Origin: Chitinophagaceae bacterium
GTDB taxonomy: Bacteria; Bacteroidota; Bacteroidia; Chitinophagales; Chitinophagaceae
Reading direction: 5' to 3'
NCBI GenBank assembly: GCA_018335935.1
Contig: JAGXRG010000001.1
Coordinates: 1 to 64,000 of the forward strand
Length of the DNA: 64,000 nucleotides
Below, one piece after another: positions 18,743 to 27,875 of the stretch (the first letter of the stretch is position 1; every line of letters starts with the position of its first letter). The position numbers were made by a program, and so were the translations under genes. The notes beneath the pieces are model-generated. The model saw only the letters and a list, made by a program, of their open reading frames with translations, was not told where the DNA came from and ran no database searches.

Positions 18743-19372
18743 ATGACTAACAAAGCTTTTTTATGTGGCATTATAGGAGTAGTACTATTTATTTTAGGAA
18801 CCATTTTAGGTGGATTACAAATACCCAATTATAGTCATGTTTCTCAGTTAATTAGTGAATCATATGCTATTGATACCCCTTATGGAGTAGCACTTAGGTT
18901 CTTTGTTTTTTTACCAAGTGGTATTTTATTATTTTTATTTACATTGTTATCCATAAAAGTTTTACCAGAGAACAACCTCACTAAAATTAGTATACTTGGT
19001 ATTGGAATTTTTTATGGTTTGGGAACTGTTATAGTAAGTATTTTTCCCTGCGATGCAGGTTTCAATAAAGAATTTATTGACCCTAGTATTTCTCAACTCA
19101 TTCATAACTTTTCTGGGTTTATTACTTATACTTTTGTTCCAATATTCATTATACTTTTAGGTGTAAGTGCAAGAAAATGGGCAAATGGAAAAACTATTTT
19201 TTATGCTGGATTATTTTGTGGCATTATATCATTTCTTTTTGTAAATATTTTATCAGCAGACTTAAAGTCAGACTTTGTTGGTCTATACCAAAGAGTTGTT
19301 GAATCTTCAATTCTAATATTTATCATTATCTGTTCATTATACATAAAGAACTATAAAAGTAAAATAAATTAG
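18743..19372 (+). CDS. DUF998 family membrane protein
   Basis: A 209-residue polytopic membrane protein with about six hydrophobic segments. It shows the DUF998 pattern: a first-loop NYSHVSQLISES motif, FPCDAGFN in a central loop and a later HNFSGF motif. The family is widespread and has no settled biochemical role. Genes on both sides are on the same strand but widely spaced, so it may be monocistronic. Confidence 0.8.
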   Translation: MTNKAFLCGIIGVVLFILGTILGGLQIPNYSHVSQLISESYAIDTPYGVALRFFVFLPSGILLFLFTLLSIKVLPENNLTKISILGIGIFYGLGTVIVSIFPCDAGFNKEFIDPSISQLIHNFSGFITYTFVPIFIILLGVSARKWANGKTIFYAGLFCGIISFLFVNILSADLKSDFVGLYQRVVESSILIFIIICSLYIKNYKSKIN

Positions 19373-19452
19373 TACTCATTTTTTTTTAAAAGAATCTTGT
19401 TTAATTCTGTAATAATCATTAAATTACAGACAAGAACTTTAAAACAAGAAAT

Positions 19453-19776
19453 ATGGATACTGAAATGATAAAAGAAAAAATACTTAAAGAAATAGCTAAA
19501 ACAGAAAAAGTATTAGCAAAATCTAAAGAAATGGCCAAGCCAAATAGATCTGCTGAAGCAGTTGGTCGTGTAAGTAGAATGAACGACATCAATCATCAAA
19601 CCATATCATTTGCTTTAGAAAATCAATCAAAAGCCAAGCTTGCAAGTCTCAAAAAAATTTTAGAAAAAGTTGGAACTCCAGAGTTTGGGCTCTGCTTAAA
19701 ATGTAAAAAGAAAATTGCTATGGGAAGAATATTAATTAGGCCAGAGAGCTTGCTTTGTGTTAAATGTGCCAGATAG
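19453..19776 (+). CDS. TraR/DksA-type zinc-finger protein
   Basis: A 107-residue relative of DksA/TraR. The C-terminal C4 zinc finger is intact (C81-x2-C84 and C102-x2-C105), preceded by a helical region. It is shorter than DksA (about 150 residues) and lacks the two-aspartate coiled-coil tip in a form I can recognise, so a role in binding the RNA polymerase secondary channel is likely but not certain. Confidence 0.8.
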   Translation: MDTEMIKEKILKEIAKTEKVLAKSKEMAKPNRSAEAVGRVSRMNDINHQTISFALENQSKAKLASLKKILEKVGTPEFGLCLKCKKKIAMGRILIRPESLLCVKCAR

Positions 19777-19826
19777 CATGATGAATAAATTCTTAAAATC
19801 TAGAATTAAGCTTGGAGGTTATTTTT

Positions 19827-20363
19827 ATGAATAGCAATTTTCCAAATCTGAAAACAGATAATTTGTATTTAAGGCAATTTGAAGATTTAGATCTCGAAAA
19901 TGTTTATCAAGGCCTTTCTGATCCTATTATCATAAAATATTATGGTGTAAGTTATGCTAGTTTAGAAGCCACAAAAGCTCAGATACAATATTTCAAAGAT
20001 TTAGAAGCCAATAACTCAGGATTTTGGTGGGCAATAACCGCTAAAAACAATGGTATATTTTATGGAGCTATAGGATTATATAATATTGATAAAAAAGAAC
20101 TTAATGCAGAAATTGGTTTTTGGTTGCTTACAGATTATTGGGGTAAAGGAATTATGCTAGAAGCTTTGTTAACTATTTGTGATTATGCTTTTGATGCATT
20201 GAAACTAAATAAAATTGAGGCTTTTGTTGAAACAGAAAATGAAAACAGTAAAAATTTATTGAGAAAATTAGGATTTCAACATAATGGTACTATGAAAAAT
20301 TGTGAACTCAAAAATGATAAATGGATTAGTTTAGATATTTTTTCAAAATATAATTTGAAATAA
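19827..20363 (+). CDS. GNAT N-acetyltransferase (RimJ/RimL type)
   Basis: A GNAT-fold acetyl-CoA-dependent acetyltransferase. It shows LYLRQFEDLDLENV near the N terminus, the acetyl-CoA loop region WLLTDYWGKGIMLEAL, and ENENSKNLLRKLGFQHNG near the C terminus, all typical of the RimJ/RimL group that modifies protein or small-molecule amines. I chose the ATG at 19827, because GGAGG sits 8 bases upstream; a TTG fifteen bases earlier would include that ribosome-binding site in the coding part. Substrate unknown. Confidence 0.85.
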   Translation: MNSNFPNLKTDNLYLRQFEDLDLENVYQGLSDPIIIKYYGVSYASLEATKAQIQYFKDLEANNSGFWWAITAKNNGIFYGAIGLYNIDKKELNAEIGFWLLTDYWGKGIMLEALLTICDYAFDALKLNKIEAFVETENENSKNLLRKLGFQHNGTMKNCELKNDKWISLDIFSKYNLK

Positions 20364-20390
20364 GTATCTTATTTTTCTTAAATTTGAATT

Positions 20391-20900
20391 ATGAAAAAGC
20401 TTAGTTTTTTACTGATATTCATAACAACATTAATACAATGTAAGAAAGACAATTCAACCACTGATCCTTCAGTTTGTAATATCGAAAACGCTCGAGCAGT
20501 TAATGCTACAAAAGTTACTATTACTAATGGTATTTGGGGAACTGTATCTTCTATGGAAGGCAATTGTATGCCACCTACAAATCCTACATATTGCAAACAT
20601 TGCCCAGTAAAAAGAACCATACAAGTTTATCAATATACACTACAAAATCAAGCAACTCCTTATGGAAATTCAGGTGTGTTTTTCGACAGTTTTTCTACCG
20701 CTTTAGTAGCACAAACTACTGCTGATGATGACGGTTTTTTTCAAATGAATCTACCCGCTGGCCATTATACCATTGCAATCATTGAAAATGGAAAACTATA
20801 TGCCAATGGTTCTGATGGGTTTGGAGGTATAACAGCTTTTACACATACATCAGGAACTCAGATGTTGAATCTCACCATGACATATAAAGCTGCTTTTTAA
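20391..20900 (+). CDS. Predicted lipoprotein with Cys pairs
   Basis: A 169-residue protein with a lipoprotein signal ending in LIQCKK (lipidated cysteine about residue 17). The mature part holds a GIWGTVSSMEGNCMPP start, further cysteines in YCKHCPVKR, and a C-terminal segment (DDDGFFQMNLPAGHYTIAI) that resembles the carboxypeptidase regulatory-like beta-sandwich of surface proteins. The function is not known. Confidence 0.6.
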   Translation: MKKLSFLLIFITTLIQCKKDNSTTDPSVCNIENARAVNATKVTITNGIWGTVSSMEGNCMPPTNPTYCKHCPVKRTIQVYQYTLQNQATPYGNSGVFFDSFSTALVAQTTADDDGFFQMNLPAGHYTIAIIENGKLYANGSDGFGGITAFTHTSGTQMLNLTMTYKAAF

Positions 20901-20944
20901 ATTGTTTCTTACAAGTTTTTATAAACTTGAGTAGAATTTATTAA

Positions 20945-20990
20945 TTAAAGAAACTAAATAAAAGAGAATACTTTAACTTAGTTTCTTTAA
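20945..20990. promoter_or_regulatory. 13-base perfect inverted repeat before the DoxX gene
   Basis: The arms ttaaagaaactaa (20945-20957) and ttagtttctttaa (20978-20990) are perfect complements with a 20-base loop, ending 19 bases before the DoxX-like ATG. There is no downstream T-run, so an operator or an mRNA structure is more likely than a terminator. Confidence 0.5.
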
Positions 20991-21009
20991 TCAACCAAAA
21001 CATTTCATC

Positions 21010-21387
21010 ATGAAAAATAAAATCTTATTGGTAGTTTATGTGCTATTTGCTCTAATGTTTATTAATTCTGGTTTAAACAAATTTTTTCAATACATGCCAA
21101 TGCCAACAGATATGCCAGAAAATGCTCAAAAATTATTTGGAGCTTTCATGGAAATAAAATGGTTAATGCCATTAATAGCAATTGTTGAAATTGTAGGCGG
21201 ACTATTATTTATTAGTAATAAATTTAGGCCATTAGCAGCTATTATGATTTTTCCTATAATGGTAGGAATTTTATTAACGCATATCATTAATATACCCTCT
21301 GGTTTAATAATGGCTATTATTTTATTTGCAATTAATGCTTGGGCAATTTACGATAACAGAGCAAAATATATGCATATGATTCAGTAA
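21010..21387 (+). CDS. DoxX-like membrane protein
   Basis: A 125-residue protein with four hydrophobic segments and the DoxX-like pattern FINSGLNKF, then MEIKWLMPLIAIVEIVGGLLF. DoxX proteins are small membrane proteins linked to redox or sulfur metabolism in some organisms; no specific job can be assigned here. Its stop codon overlaps the start of the next gene by one base (TAATG), so the two are translationally coupled. Confidence 0.75.
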   Translation: MKNKILLVVYVLFALMFINSGLNKFFQYMPMPTDMPENAQKLFGAFMEIKWLMPLIAIVEIVGGLLFISNKFRPLAAIMIFPIMVGILLTHIINIPSGLIMAIILFAINAWAIYDNRAKYMHMIQ

Positions 21388-21722
21388 TGAAAATTCATAA
21401 AAATATAGATTTAAAAAAGCTTAATATAATATCTTTTGCAACTTTTCAATCTGTTCTTTTTGCTTTAATTGGGTTAGTACTAGGAATAATTTATAGTATT
21501 GGTGGTTTTTTAGTTGATTGTTTAGTTAGCCTGAACTTACTTGAAGCAGAAAACATGAATACTCCTGGTCTAAGTTATGGTACCATTTTGGCTTTAGGAG
21601 CAATTATTGGAATGCCTATAATTGCTGCAATAATTGGATTTGCACTAGGTATATTAGAAGCTCTGTTATATAACATTTTTGTTAAGTGCTTTCATTTATC
21701 TCCTCAAGATTTATTTAAATAA
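21387..21722 (+). CDS. Small conserved membrane protein
   Basis: A 111-residue protein with two or three hydrophobic segments: a charged N terminus (MKIHKNIDLKKLN), a helix at about 20-50 and a Gly/Ile/Ala-rich helix pair at 65-95. No catalytic motif is seen. Its start overlaps the stop of the DoxX-like gene, so the products probably function together in the membrane. Confidence 0.6.
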   Translation: MKIHKNIDLKKLNIISFATFQSVLFALIGLVLGIIYSIGGFLVDCLVSLNLLEAENMNTPGLSYGTILALGAIIGMPIIAAIIGFALGILEALLYNIFVKCFHLSPQDLFK

Positions 21723-21870
21723 TTTAAAAATTTAGGATGACAAATGCAATTCTAATTGCTAAAAAATGTATAACCAAAATGAATTTATCGCATCAAATGA
21801 ATTAAATTTTAAAATATCAATAAAATTGTAATTGAATTTTGTAATCATCTAAAACAAGCATACCGTATCA

Positions 21871-22326
21871 ATGAATAATAAAAAATTAACTATTAAAGCC
21901 AACATTCAAATTCTTAAACCAACATCAGAAGTTTTTGAAGCAATTGTTGACCCTAATAAAATGTACAATTACTTTATTTCTGAAAGTACTGGCAGAATGG
22001 AGGCTGGTAAAGAATTAGTATGGCGTTTCCCTGAATTTGATTTAAGCTTTCCTATTAAAGTAGCAAAAGTAGAAGCTCATCAATTCATTTCATTTTATTG
22101 GGAGACTGATGGAGTAGAAGATTTAGTTGAAATAACTTTAACTCCTTTTCAAGAAAACTATACTATTGTTACAGTACAAGAAAAAGAAAGAAATGCAGAT
22201 GAATCAGGAATAAAGTGGTTACAAGGCAATACAGAAGGCTGGGCAAATTTTTTAGCTTGCTTAAAAGCTTACTTAGAATATGGAATAAATTTAAGAAAAG
22301 GTGCATTTGATTTTATGAAGAAATAA
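21871..22326 (+). CDS. SRPBCC/AHSA1-type START-like protein
   Basis: A 151-residue single-domain protein with the helix-grip fold of the Aha1 C-terminal-like (SRPBCC) family. The order of motifs fits: a first strand TIKANIQILKPTSEVFEAI, a glycine-rich FISESTGRMEAGKELVWRF and a final helix ending in AFDFMKK. Members bind hydrophobic ligands in a deep pocket. The ligand is unknown. Confidence 0.8.
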   Translation: MNNKKLTIKANIQILKPTSEVFEAIVDPNKMYNYFISESTGRMEAGKELVWRFPEFDLSFPIKVAKVEAHQFISFYWETDGVEDLVEITLTPFQENYTIVTVQEKERNADESGIKWLQGNTEGWANFLACLKAYLEYGINLRKGAFDFMKK

Positions 22327-22422
22327 GTTGTTTAAAATCTAATTGTTTAAAATAAATTAAGTGGTATTAAAAAAACATATTATTTTCAGAGCTCAAATAA
22401 TTTATAAAACAACTACTACAAA

Positions 22423-24117
22423 ATGAATGCTACTGCCAAACAACCAACTAACACAGGAGCTCTAACCACTTTAATTATAGTTTTCTTTTTCTGGGGATTT
22501 ATTGCTGCAGGTAATAATGTTTTTATTCCTTTTTGTAAACACAAATTCAATTTAGATCAGTTTCAAAGTCAGCTCATTGACTTTGCTTTCTATTTTGCCT
22601 ATTACCTTGGAGCACTAGGTTTGTTTGCGTATGGTGCTTTTGGAGGAAAAGATTTAGTTGGCAAATGGGGATTCAAAAAAAGTATAGTATATGGATTATT
22701 GTTTTCTGCATTAGGAGCAGTTGCCATGATTATTGCTGTTAATGCCAACACATTTACAGGTATGCTAGTAGGGTTGTTTATTGTGGCATTAGGTTTTAGT
22801 TTACAACAAACAGCAGCACAGCCTTTTGCTATTGCATTAGGTGATCCATCAACAGGAACAAGCAGAGTTAACTTAGGCGGTGGAGTGAATAGTTTTGGTA
22901 CTATGATTGGTCCATTAGTTGTGGGCATTGCTTTATTTGGTACAACTGCAGCCATAACAGACGATAAAATTGCTGCTTTAAGTTTAAGTAAAGTCATAAT
23001 ACTTTATTCATGTGTTGGAGCATTATTTATAGGAGCTGCAGCCTTATTTTATTTTTCAAAAAAAGTTCCTGCTGGTATTAATGAAGAAAAAACTGAACAA
23101 GCTAATAAGGCATTAAACTTTTTATTAATCCTTACTGGTTTATTGATTATAATGTATGTACCTATTTTCAATAGTTATAAAAACTTATCTGAAAACATTA
23201 CAGCTGCTGAACAATATGCACTAGAAGTTTATAGAATGAAGTGGTTAATTGGTGCTTTAATAATTGTAATTGCAGGTTTACTTTTGGCTAATAAAACAGC
23301 ACAAAAAAAATCTGAAGGTTGGGGAGCCATGCAGTACCCTCAATTAGTTTTAGGAATGCTTGCCATATTTTGTTATGTTGGGGTAGAAGTAACAATAGGA
23401 AGTAATTTGAGTGAGTTACTAAAACAAGAAGATTTTGGAGGCTTTCAATCCAGTCAAATTGCTCCTTATATTTCTATGTATTGGGGTAGTTTAATGATTG
23501 GTAGATGGACTGGGGCCATTAGTGCTTTTGAAATTAAAAGTACTACCAAACAAATCTTAACTTTTGTTGTTCCTTTGGTTGCATTTGGAATTATTATTGG
23601 TGTAAATACCATTTACCAGTACAACATGGCACCACTCTATTATTATGTTGTATGTGTATTAATTCAAATAGCAGCATTTTATGTCACAAAAGATAAACCA
23701 GCTACTACCCTCTTTGTATTTAGCTTTTTAGGAGTAGTTGCTATGGTAGTTGGATTGCTAACAACAGGAACAGTAGCAACTTATGCATTTTTAAGTGGTG
23801 GATTATTTTGTTCAATAATGTGGCCTTGTATTTTTTCATTATCAATTGCTGGTCTTGGAAAATATACAACACAAGGTTCAGCATTTTTAATTATGATGAT
23901 TTTAGGTGGAGGAATCATTCCACCTTTACAAGGAAAACTTTCAGATTATTTGCAAGCATCTCATAACGATATAGCTGGTTATGGTATTCATCATTCATAT
24001 ATTATTCCTGTATTTTGCTTTGCTTATTTAGTATTCTTTGCAATAAAAGTAAAAGGTATTTTAAAGAAACAAGGAATTGATTACGATTCAGAAGTTAGTG
24101 CTGTCTCGGGTCATTAA
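22423..24117 (+). CDS. Sugar permease of the FucP/GluP MFS family
   Basis: A proton-coupled hexose importer. The N-terminal half shows the FucP/GluP layout ([22 protein letters not shown] and [20 protein letters not shown]), and the second half has [15 protein letters not shown]. The 564-residue length exceeds the usual 430 because of an extra helix pair inserted around residues 220-300, a variant seen in Bacteroidota homologues. The next gene, 11 bases downstream, is a ROK sugar kinase, so import followed by phosphorylation of a hexose is likely. Confidence 0.88.
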   Translation: MNATAKQPTNTGALTTLIIVFFFWGFIAAGNNVFIPFCKHKFNLDQFQSQLIDFAFYFAYYLGALGLFAYGAFGGKDLVGKWGFKKSIVYGLLFSALGAVAMIIAVNANTFTGMLVGLFIVALGFSLQQTAAQPFAIALGDPSTGTSRVNLGGGVNSFGTMIGPLVVGIALFGTTAAITDDKIAALSLSKVIILYSCVGALFIGAAALFYFSKKVPAGINEEKTEQANKALNFLLILTGLLIIMYVPIFNSYKNLSENITAAEQYALEVYRMKWLIGALIIVIAGLLLANKTAQKKSEGWGAMQYPQLVLGMLAIFCYVGVEVTIGSNLSELLKQEDFGGFQSSQIAPYISMYWGSLMIGRWTGAISAFEIKSTTKQILTFVVPLVAFGIIIGVNTIYQYNMAPLYYYVVCVLIQIAAFYVTKDKPATTLFVFSFLGVVAMVVGLLTTGTVATYAFLSGGLFCSIMWPCIFSLSIAGLGKYTTQGSAFLIMMILGGGIIPPLQGKLSDYLQASHNDIAGYGIHHSYIIPVFCFAYLVFFAIKVKGILKKQGIDYDSEVSAVSGH

Positions 24118-24128
24118 AAATTATTTTC

Positions 24129-25097
24129 ATGGAGAAATTGAAATCAGAAAAATATGCTATAGGTATTGATATTGGTGGAACTACAACAAAATTTGGAATA
24201 GTAAATACCAAAGGAGAAATTTTAGAGCAAGATAGAATACCTAGCAATGAACACGATGCTGTAGAAAATTTTATAGAAGACCTCTACCAAAAACTACACC
24301 CAATGATCAATAAAGTGGGTGGCATTATAAATTTTGTAGGCATCGGAGTTGGTGCACCTAATGGTAATATTTACACTGGCACAATAGATTATGCACCTAA
24401 TTTAAAATGGAAAGGCATAATTCCAATTGCCAATATTTTAGAGCAAAAGTTTAATTTGAAAACTAAACTTACTAATGATGCAAATGCAGCAGCAATGGGT
24501 GAAATGCAATATGGTGCTTGCAAAAACATGAAACATTTTATTACCATTACGTTAGGTACTGGTGTAGGTAGTGGAATTGTAATTGATGGAAAAATAGTAG
24601 TTGGTCACGATGGATTTGCTGGTGAATTAGGGCATACTGTAATAAGACCAGGTGGAAGAATGCACAAAAGCACAGGAATGGCCGGTTCATTAGAAGCCTA
24701 TGCAAGTGCAACAGGTGTAAGAGAAACTGCAATTGAGTTTTTAACTAAACATCCTGAAGAACCAAGTCTTTTAAGAAAATATACTATTAATGAATTAACC
24801 AGTGAAACAGTTTACGAATGTGCTATAAAAGGAGATAATATTGCCAATAATATTTTTCAATTTACTGGTCAAATTTTAGGAGAATCATTAGCTAATTTTG
24901 TTATGTTTTCTTCTCCTGAAGCAATTGTTTTATTTGGAGGATTAACTAAAGCTGGCAATCTTTTGCTAAACCCAACAAAAAAACACATGGAACTAAATTT
25001 ACTCCCTATTTTTCAAAATAAAGTAAAGCTTATTTTTAGCGAACTACAAGAATCTGATGCTGCAATTCTTGGTGCAAGTGCTTTGGTTTGGGAATAA
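24129..25097 (+). CDS. ROK-family sugar kinase (glucokinase-like)
   Basis: An ATP-dependent hexose kinase. The phosphate-binding loop is GIDIGGTTTK (D14), the catalytic base is D117 in TNDANAAAMGE, and a further motif is GVGSGIVIDG. The zinc-binding site of most ROK kinases is absent: in the segment GELGHTVIRPGGRMHKS the histidine remains but the CxCG-x-C cysteines are missing. This cysteine-less form is common in Bacteroidota. It probably phosphorylates the sugar imported by the upstream permease. Confidence 0.87.
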   Translation: MEKLKSEKYAIGIDIGGTTTKFGIVNTKGEILEQDRIPSNEHDAVENFIEDLYQKLHPMINKVGGIINFVGIGVGAPNGNIYTGTIDYAPNLKWKGIIPIANILEQKFNLKTKLTNDANAAAMGEMQYGACKNMKHFITITLGTGVGSGIVIDGKIVVGHDGFAGELGHTVIRPGGRMHKSTGMAGSLEAYASATGVRETAIEFLTKHPEEPSLLRKYTINELTSETVYECAIKGDNIANNIFQFTGQILGESLANFVMFSSPEAIVLFGGLTKAGNLLLNPTKKHMELNLLPIFQNKVKLIFSELQESDAAILGASALVWE

Positions 25098-25122
25098 AAA
25101 AATTAATCAATTGAAATCAAAA

Positions 25123-25551
25123 ATGACATTAACCTTAGGAATTATTGTAACCCTTATTCTCATTGGCTTTTTTGCTGGTGTATTAAGTGGTTTAGTGGGT
25201 GTTGGAGGTGGTATTGTAATTGTTCCATGTTTGGTTTTTTTCTTAGCATTTACTCAGAAAATGGCACAGGGAACTTCATTAGCTTTACTAACATTACCAG
25301 TAGTTATATTAGGTATGTTGCAATATTACAAAGAAGGTCATGTAGATTTTAGATTAGTAGGATTTTTAGCTTTAGGGTTTTTAGTAGGAGGATTTTTTGG
25401 AGGAAAGCTTGCTGTTTCTATTCCAGAGAATACTTTAAAAAAAGTATTCAGCATTATTCTATTTATAGTTGCAATTAAATTATATTACGAAAGCACAAGC
25501 ACAAAAAAAGCAGCAACCAAAAATGTTCCTGCTCAAGAAATTAAACCTTAG
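25123..25551 (+). CDS. Half-size TauE/SafE family membrane protein
   Basis: A 142-residue protein with one TauE/SafE repeat instead of two: the GVLSGLVGVGGGIVIVP motif followed by the glycine-rich GFLVGGFFGGKLAVSIP stretch and four hydrophobic segments. Full-length members export sulfite or organosulfonates; a half-size protein would need to dimerise. The start is the ATG at 25123, 25 bases past the ROK stop, rather than an upstream codon inside the kinase gene. It may be co-transcribed with the sugar genes. Confidence 0.8.
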   Translation: MTLTLGIIVTLILIGFFAGVLSGLVGVGGGIVIVPCLVFFLAFTQKMAQGTSLALLTLPVVILGMLQYYKEGHVDFRLVGFLALGFLVGGFFGGKLAVSIPENTLKKVFSIILFIVAIKLYYESTSTKKAATKNVPAQEIKP

Positions 25552-25556
25552 TTATT

Positions 25557-26138
25557 TTAAATATAATAATACAACAAAGCTCCTAAACCCATAATGGCTA
25601 ATACAATGGCAATTACCCACCAATAATCATCACTTTCTTTTACAATCATTTTTTCTGGATTAGTTTCAGGACTATACTCTTTTATAGTTGCAGGTTTACC
25701 AGAACTATAAATATCTAATAATCCAGTATTTGCTGCTTGAGTTTTTGAAATCCATAAATCTTGTAAAACTTGCTTATTTTCATTCTCTGGTTCAACCACA
25801 AATCCTTTTTCAATATCTTTTCTTAATCTGCCTATACCTGGTAATAAAACAGTTTGATTAGCATTTGCTTGTTTTTGAATTTCATGAGCAAACTCTTGAA
25901 ATCTTCTTGCAGCATCACTTTCATCTACTTTTAATTCTCTTGCTAAATAGTTATAGAGTGAATATGTATCTGTAGCAATATCAAAACTTTCTAATCGAAT
26001 ATTTTGTGTAGGTGGATTTAGTTTTTTATTTTCAAAATCCATAGTGGCAGGTACTTGTTCTACACCAAATGTTCCAATACCTGGCATTGAAGCTCTACCA
26101 TTAAGAATTAAATATTTATAAAAAAGTTCGTATAACAT
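25557..26138 (-). CDS. HU-CCDC81-domain membrane protein without SPOR
   Basis: A 193-residue protein whose first 125 residues contain two HU-like domains of the HU-CCDC81 type (ELFYKYLILNGRASMPGIGTF and QTVLLPGIGRLRKD). A short linker leads to a single C-terminal transmembrane helix (WWVIAIVLAIMGLGALLYYYI region), so the protein is probably tail-anchored with its HU domains in the cytoplasm. Most Bacteroidota relatives carry a periplasmic SPOR domain after the helix; this one ends instead. It is the last of three genes on the minus strand with an outer-membrane barrel and a TPR protein. Confidence 0.75.
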   Translation of the reverse strand: MLYELFYKYLILNGRASMPGIGTFGVEQVPATMDFENKKLNPPTQNIRLESFDIATDTYSLYNYLARELKVDESDAARRFQEFAHEIQKQANANQTVLLPGIGRLRKDIEKGFVVEPENENKQVLQDLWISKTQAANTGLLDIYSSGKPATIKEYSPETNPEKMIVKESDDYWWVIAIVLAIMGLGALLYYYI

Positions 26139-26153
26139 ATATTCACAATTAGT

Positions 26154-27869
26154 TTAGTTAAACGAATATACGACTCCTCCCACAACATTGAAACCAAAAA
26201 CATTATATTGGTTCCATCTTTGGTATTCGTTATTAAATAAATTATTTAATTCTAAATAAAAATAAGTGTTTTTTAACACTTTTACTTCTGTTCCCACATT
26301 TAAATCTACAACCATTTTAGATTTACCTGATACATCATTTTTAATTCTATAGTAAGCTCCATCCCATATATATATATCAGATTTTAATACTACATCTTTC
26401 AACACATGATATCTTATAGAACTATTTATCTCTAATGGCAAAAATCCGTATACTTTATCATACTTTTCTTGAGCTGTAAATTGTGTAAATGACACTCCAG
26501 TTATCAAGCTAAATTTATTTTGATCAACATAAGAAACTTCTCCACTTAATCTAATAGATTTTACATCTGGCTCATATAAAATATTAAAGTTCTGACTTTT
26601 GCTTTGTGCAGTATCATTTGCAAATAAAACTTGTTGGTTAGTTTTTATGAAAGATAATTTACCTAAAAAGCTGAAATGCTTACCTACAGCACCTTTTAAA
26701 CCACCAAATATTTCGTTAGTAATAGAGTTTTTAAATTCTTTGGGCTGATCTAAAAACGGATTGATAGCAGCTAATGATTGATAAGTATTTTTTTGAAGGA
26801 ATGATTTATAACCACCAATCACCATAAATTTTTCTTTTGCTAAATGGTAGGTAGCCTGAACATCTGGTAATATTTCAAGTTCATTATTATTCCATGTTGG
26901 CTGAATGGCAGCAGAAATTAATAAATCATCTCCTGTAAATTTTAATTGAGGTTTTATACTAAATACATTATTACTGATAGAAAGATTATTGTTTTTATAA
27001 AAAGAAAGGTCTGCTAAAATGCCCAAATCGACTGATAACTTCTTTGATATGCTTTTACTAAAAGGGGCTTGAAGTAAAGCATTAAATTCTGTGCCTTGCT
27101 GATGATCTGAGAATACATTAGCCTTTAAATTTGGATGATACTGTATTCCAAATTCACTTGCTGCTTTAGAATGAAGTTGAACATCGGCTTGTATTGTATT
27201 GAAGTTTTGCTTTAACTGATCTTTAGTAAACACTAAATTAGGATTAGTTCCATAACGATTTTGAGCACTTCCACTATAACCAACAGAAACGACTAAATCA
27301 TGGTTTGAAATGGAATTAATTTCGGCTGTTGCTTTCAATAAAGCTTGAGTGGTTTCTTGATATAAAAGATTCCCTTTGGCTTGATGATATTTGGCAATGA
27401 TAGAATAGATGTTAGATTCTGGAGAACCAAAACTAATAGCAGCTTCTGCATAAGGTTGAGCATAATTACCAAAGCCCAGTTTTATATAATTACTATTTAC
27501 CCATTTGAATGTATTTTCAGCAAAATATGCAATTGGCTTAATAGGTACTGGCTGATAAGTAAAGAATAAGTTTTGTGCTGGAATACTATATGCCAAACTT
27601 AATCTATTGGTATCTAAAATGGGCATAGAAGCAGTAAAATTAATTTTACTAGCACTTCGTAAAAAAGGTTTAAAAGTTGAAGTAATGGTTAATACATTTG
27701 GCTTTACTGTATCTAATACAACTCCAGTAATGGGTTGATTAATATTTGATGATGTTGTAACTTTTTTGGTTACAATAGATTTCTTTTTTTTCTTTGAACG
27801 TTGAGCTTGTACTTGCAAACAGCTCATTAAAAAAAAGAATAAGAAAATATATTTAATACAATGTTTCAT
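26154..27869 (-). CDS. Outer-membrane beta-barrel (TonB-receptor-like) protein
   Basis: A 571-residue protein with a signal peptide (CLQVQAQRS) and a long alternating hydrophobic pattern ending with an aromatic strand (VGGVVYSFN), as for an outer-membrane barrel. The barrel resembles the C-terminal part of TonB-dependent receptors, but there is no obvious plug domain and no TonB box. It follows the large TPR gene by six bases, a gene pair conserved in Bacteroidota and not functionally defined to my knowledge. Confidence 0.65.
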   Translation of the reverse strand: MKHCIKYIFLFFFLMSCLQVQAQRSKKKKKSIVTKKVTTSSNINQPITGVVLDTVKPNVLTITSTFKPFLRSASKINFTASMPILDTNRLSLAYSIPAQNLFFTYQPVPIKPIAYFAENTFKWVNSNYIKLGFGNYAQPYAEAAISFGSPESNIYSIIAKYHQAKGNLLYQETTQALLKATAEINSISNHDLVVSVGYSGSAQNRYGTNPNLVFTKDQLKQNFNTIQADVQLHSKAASEFGIQYHPNLKANVFSDHQQGTEFNALLQAPFSKSISKKLSVDLGILADLSFYKNNNLSISNNVFSIKPQLKFTGDDLLISAAIQPTWNNNELEILPDVQATYHLAKEKFMVIGGYKSFLQKNTYQSLAAINPFLDQPKEFKNSITNEIFGGLKGAVGKHFSFLGKLSFIKTNQQVLFANDTAQSKSQNFNILYEPDVKSIRLSGEVSYVDQNKFSLITGVSFTQFTAQEKYDKVYGFLPLEINSSIRYHVLKDVVLKSDIYIWDGAYYRIKNDVSGKSKMVVDLNVGTEVKVLKNTYFYLELNNLFNNEYQRWNQYNVFGFNVVGGVVYSFN

Positions 27870-27875
27870 TTCTGC

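Noticed and set aside
19812..20363. TTG start for the acetyltransferase
   Set aside because: The GGAGG ribosome-binding site would fall inside the coding sequence; the ATG at 19827 is better.
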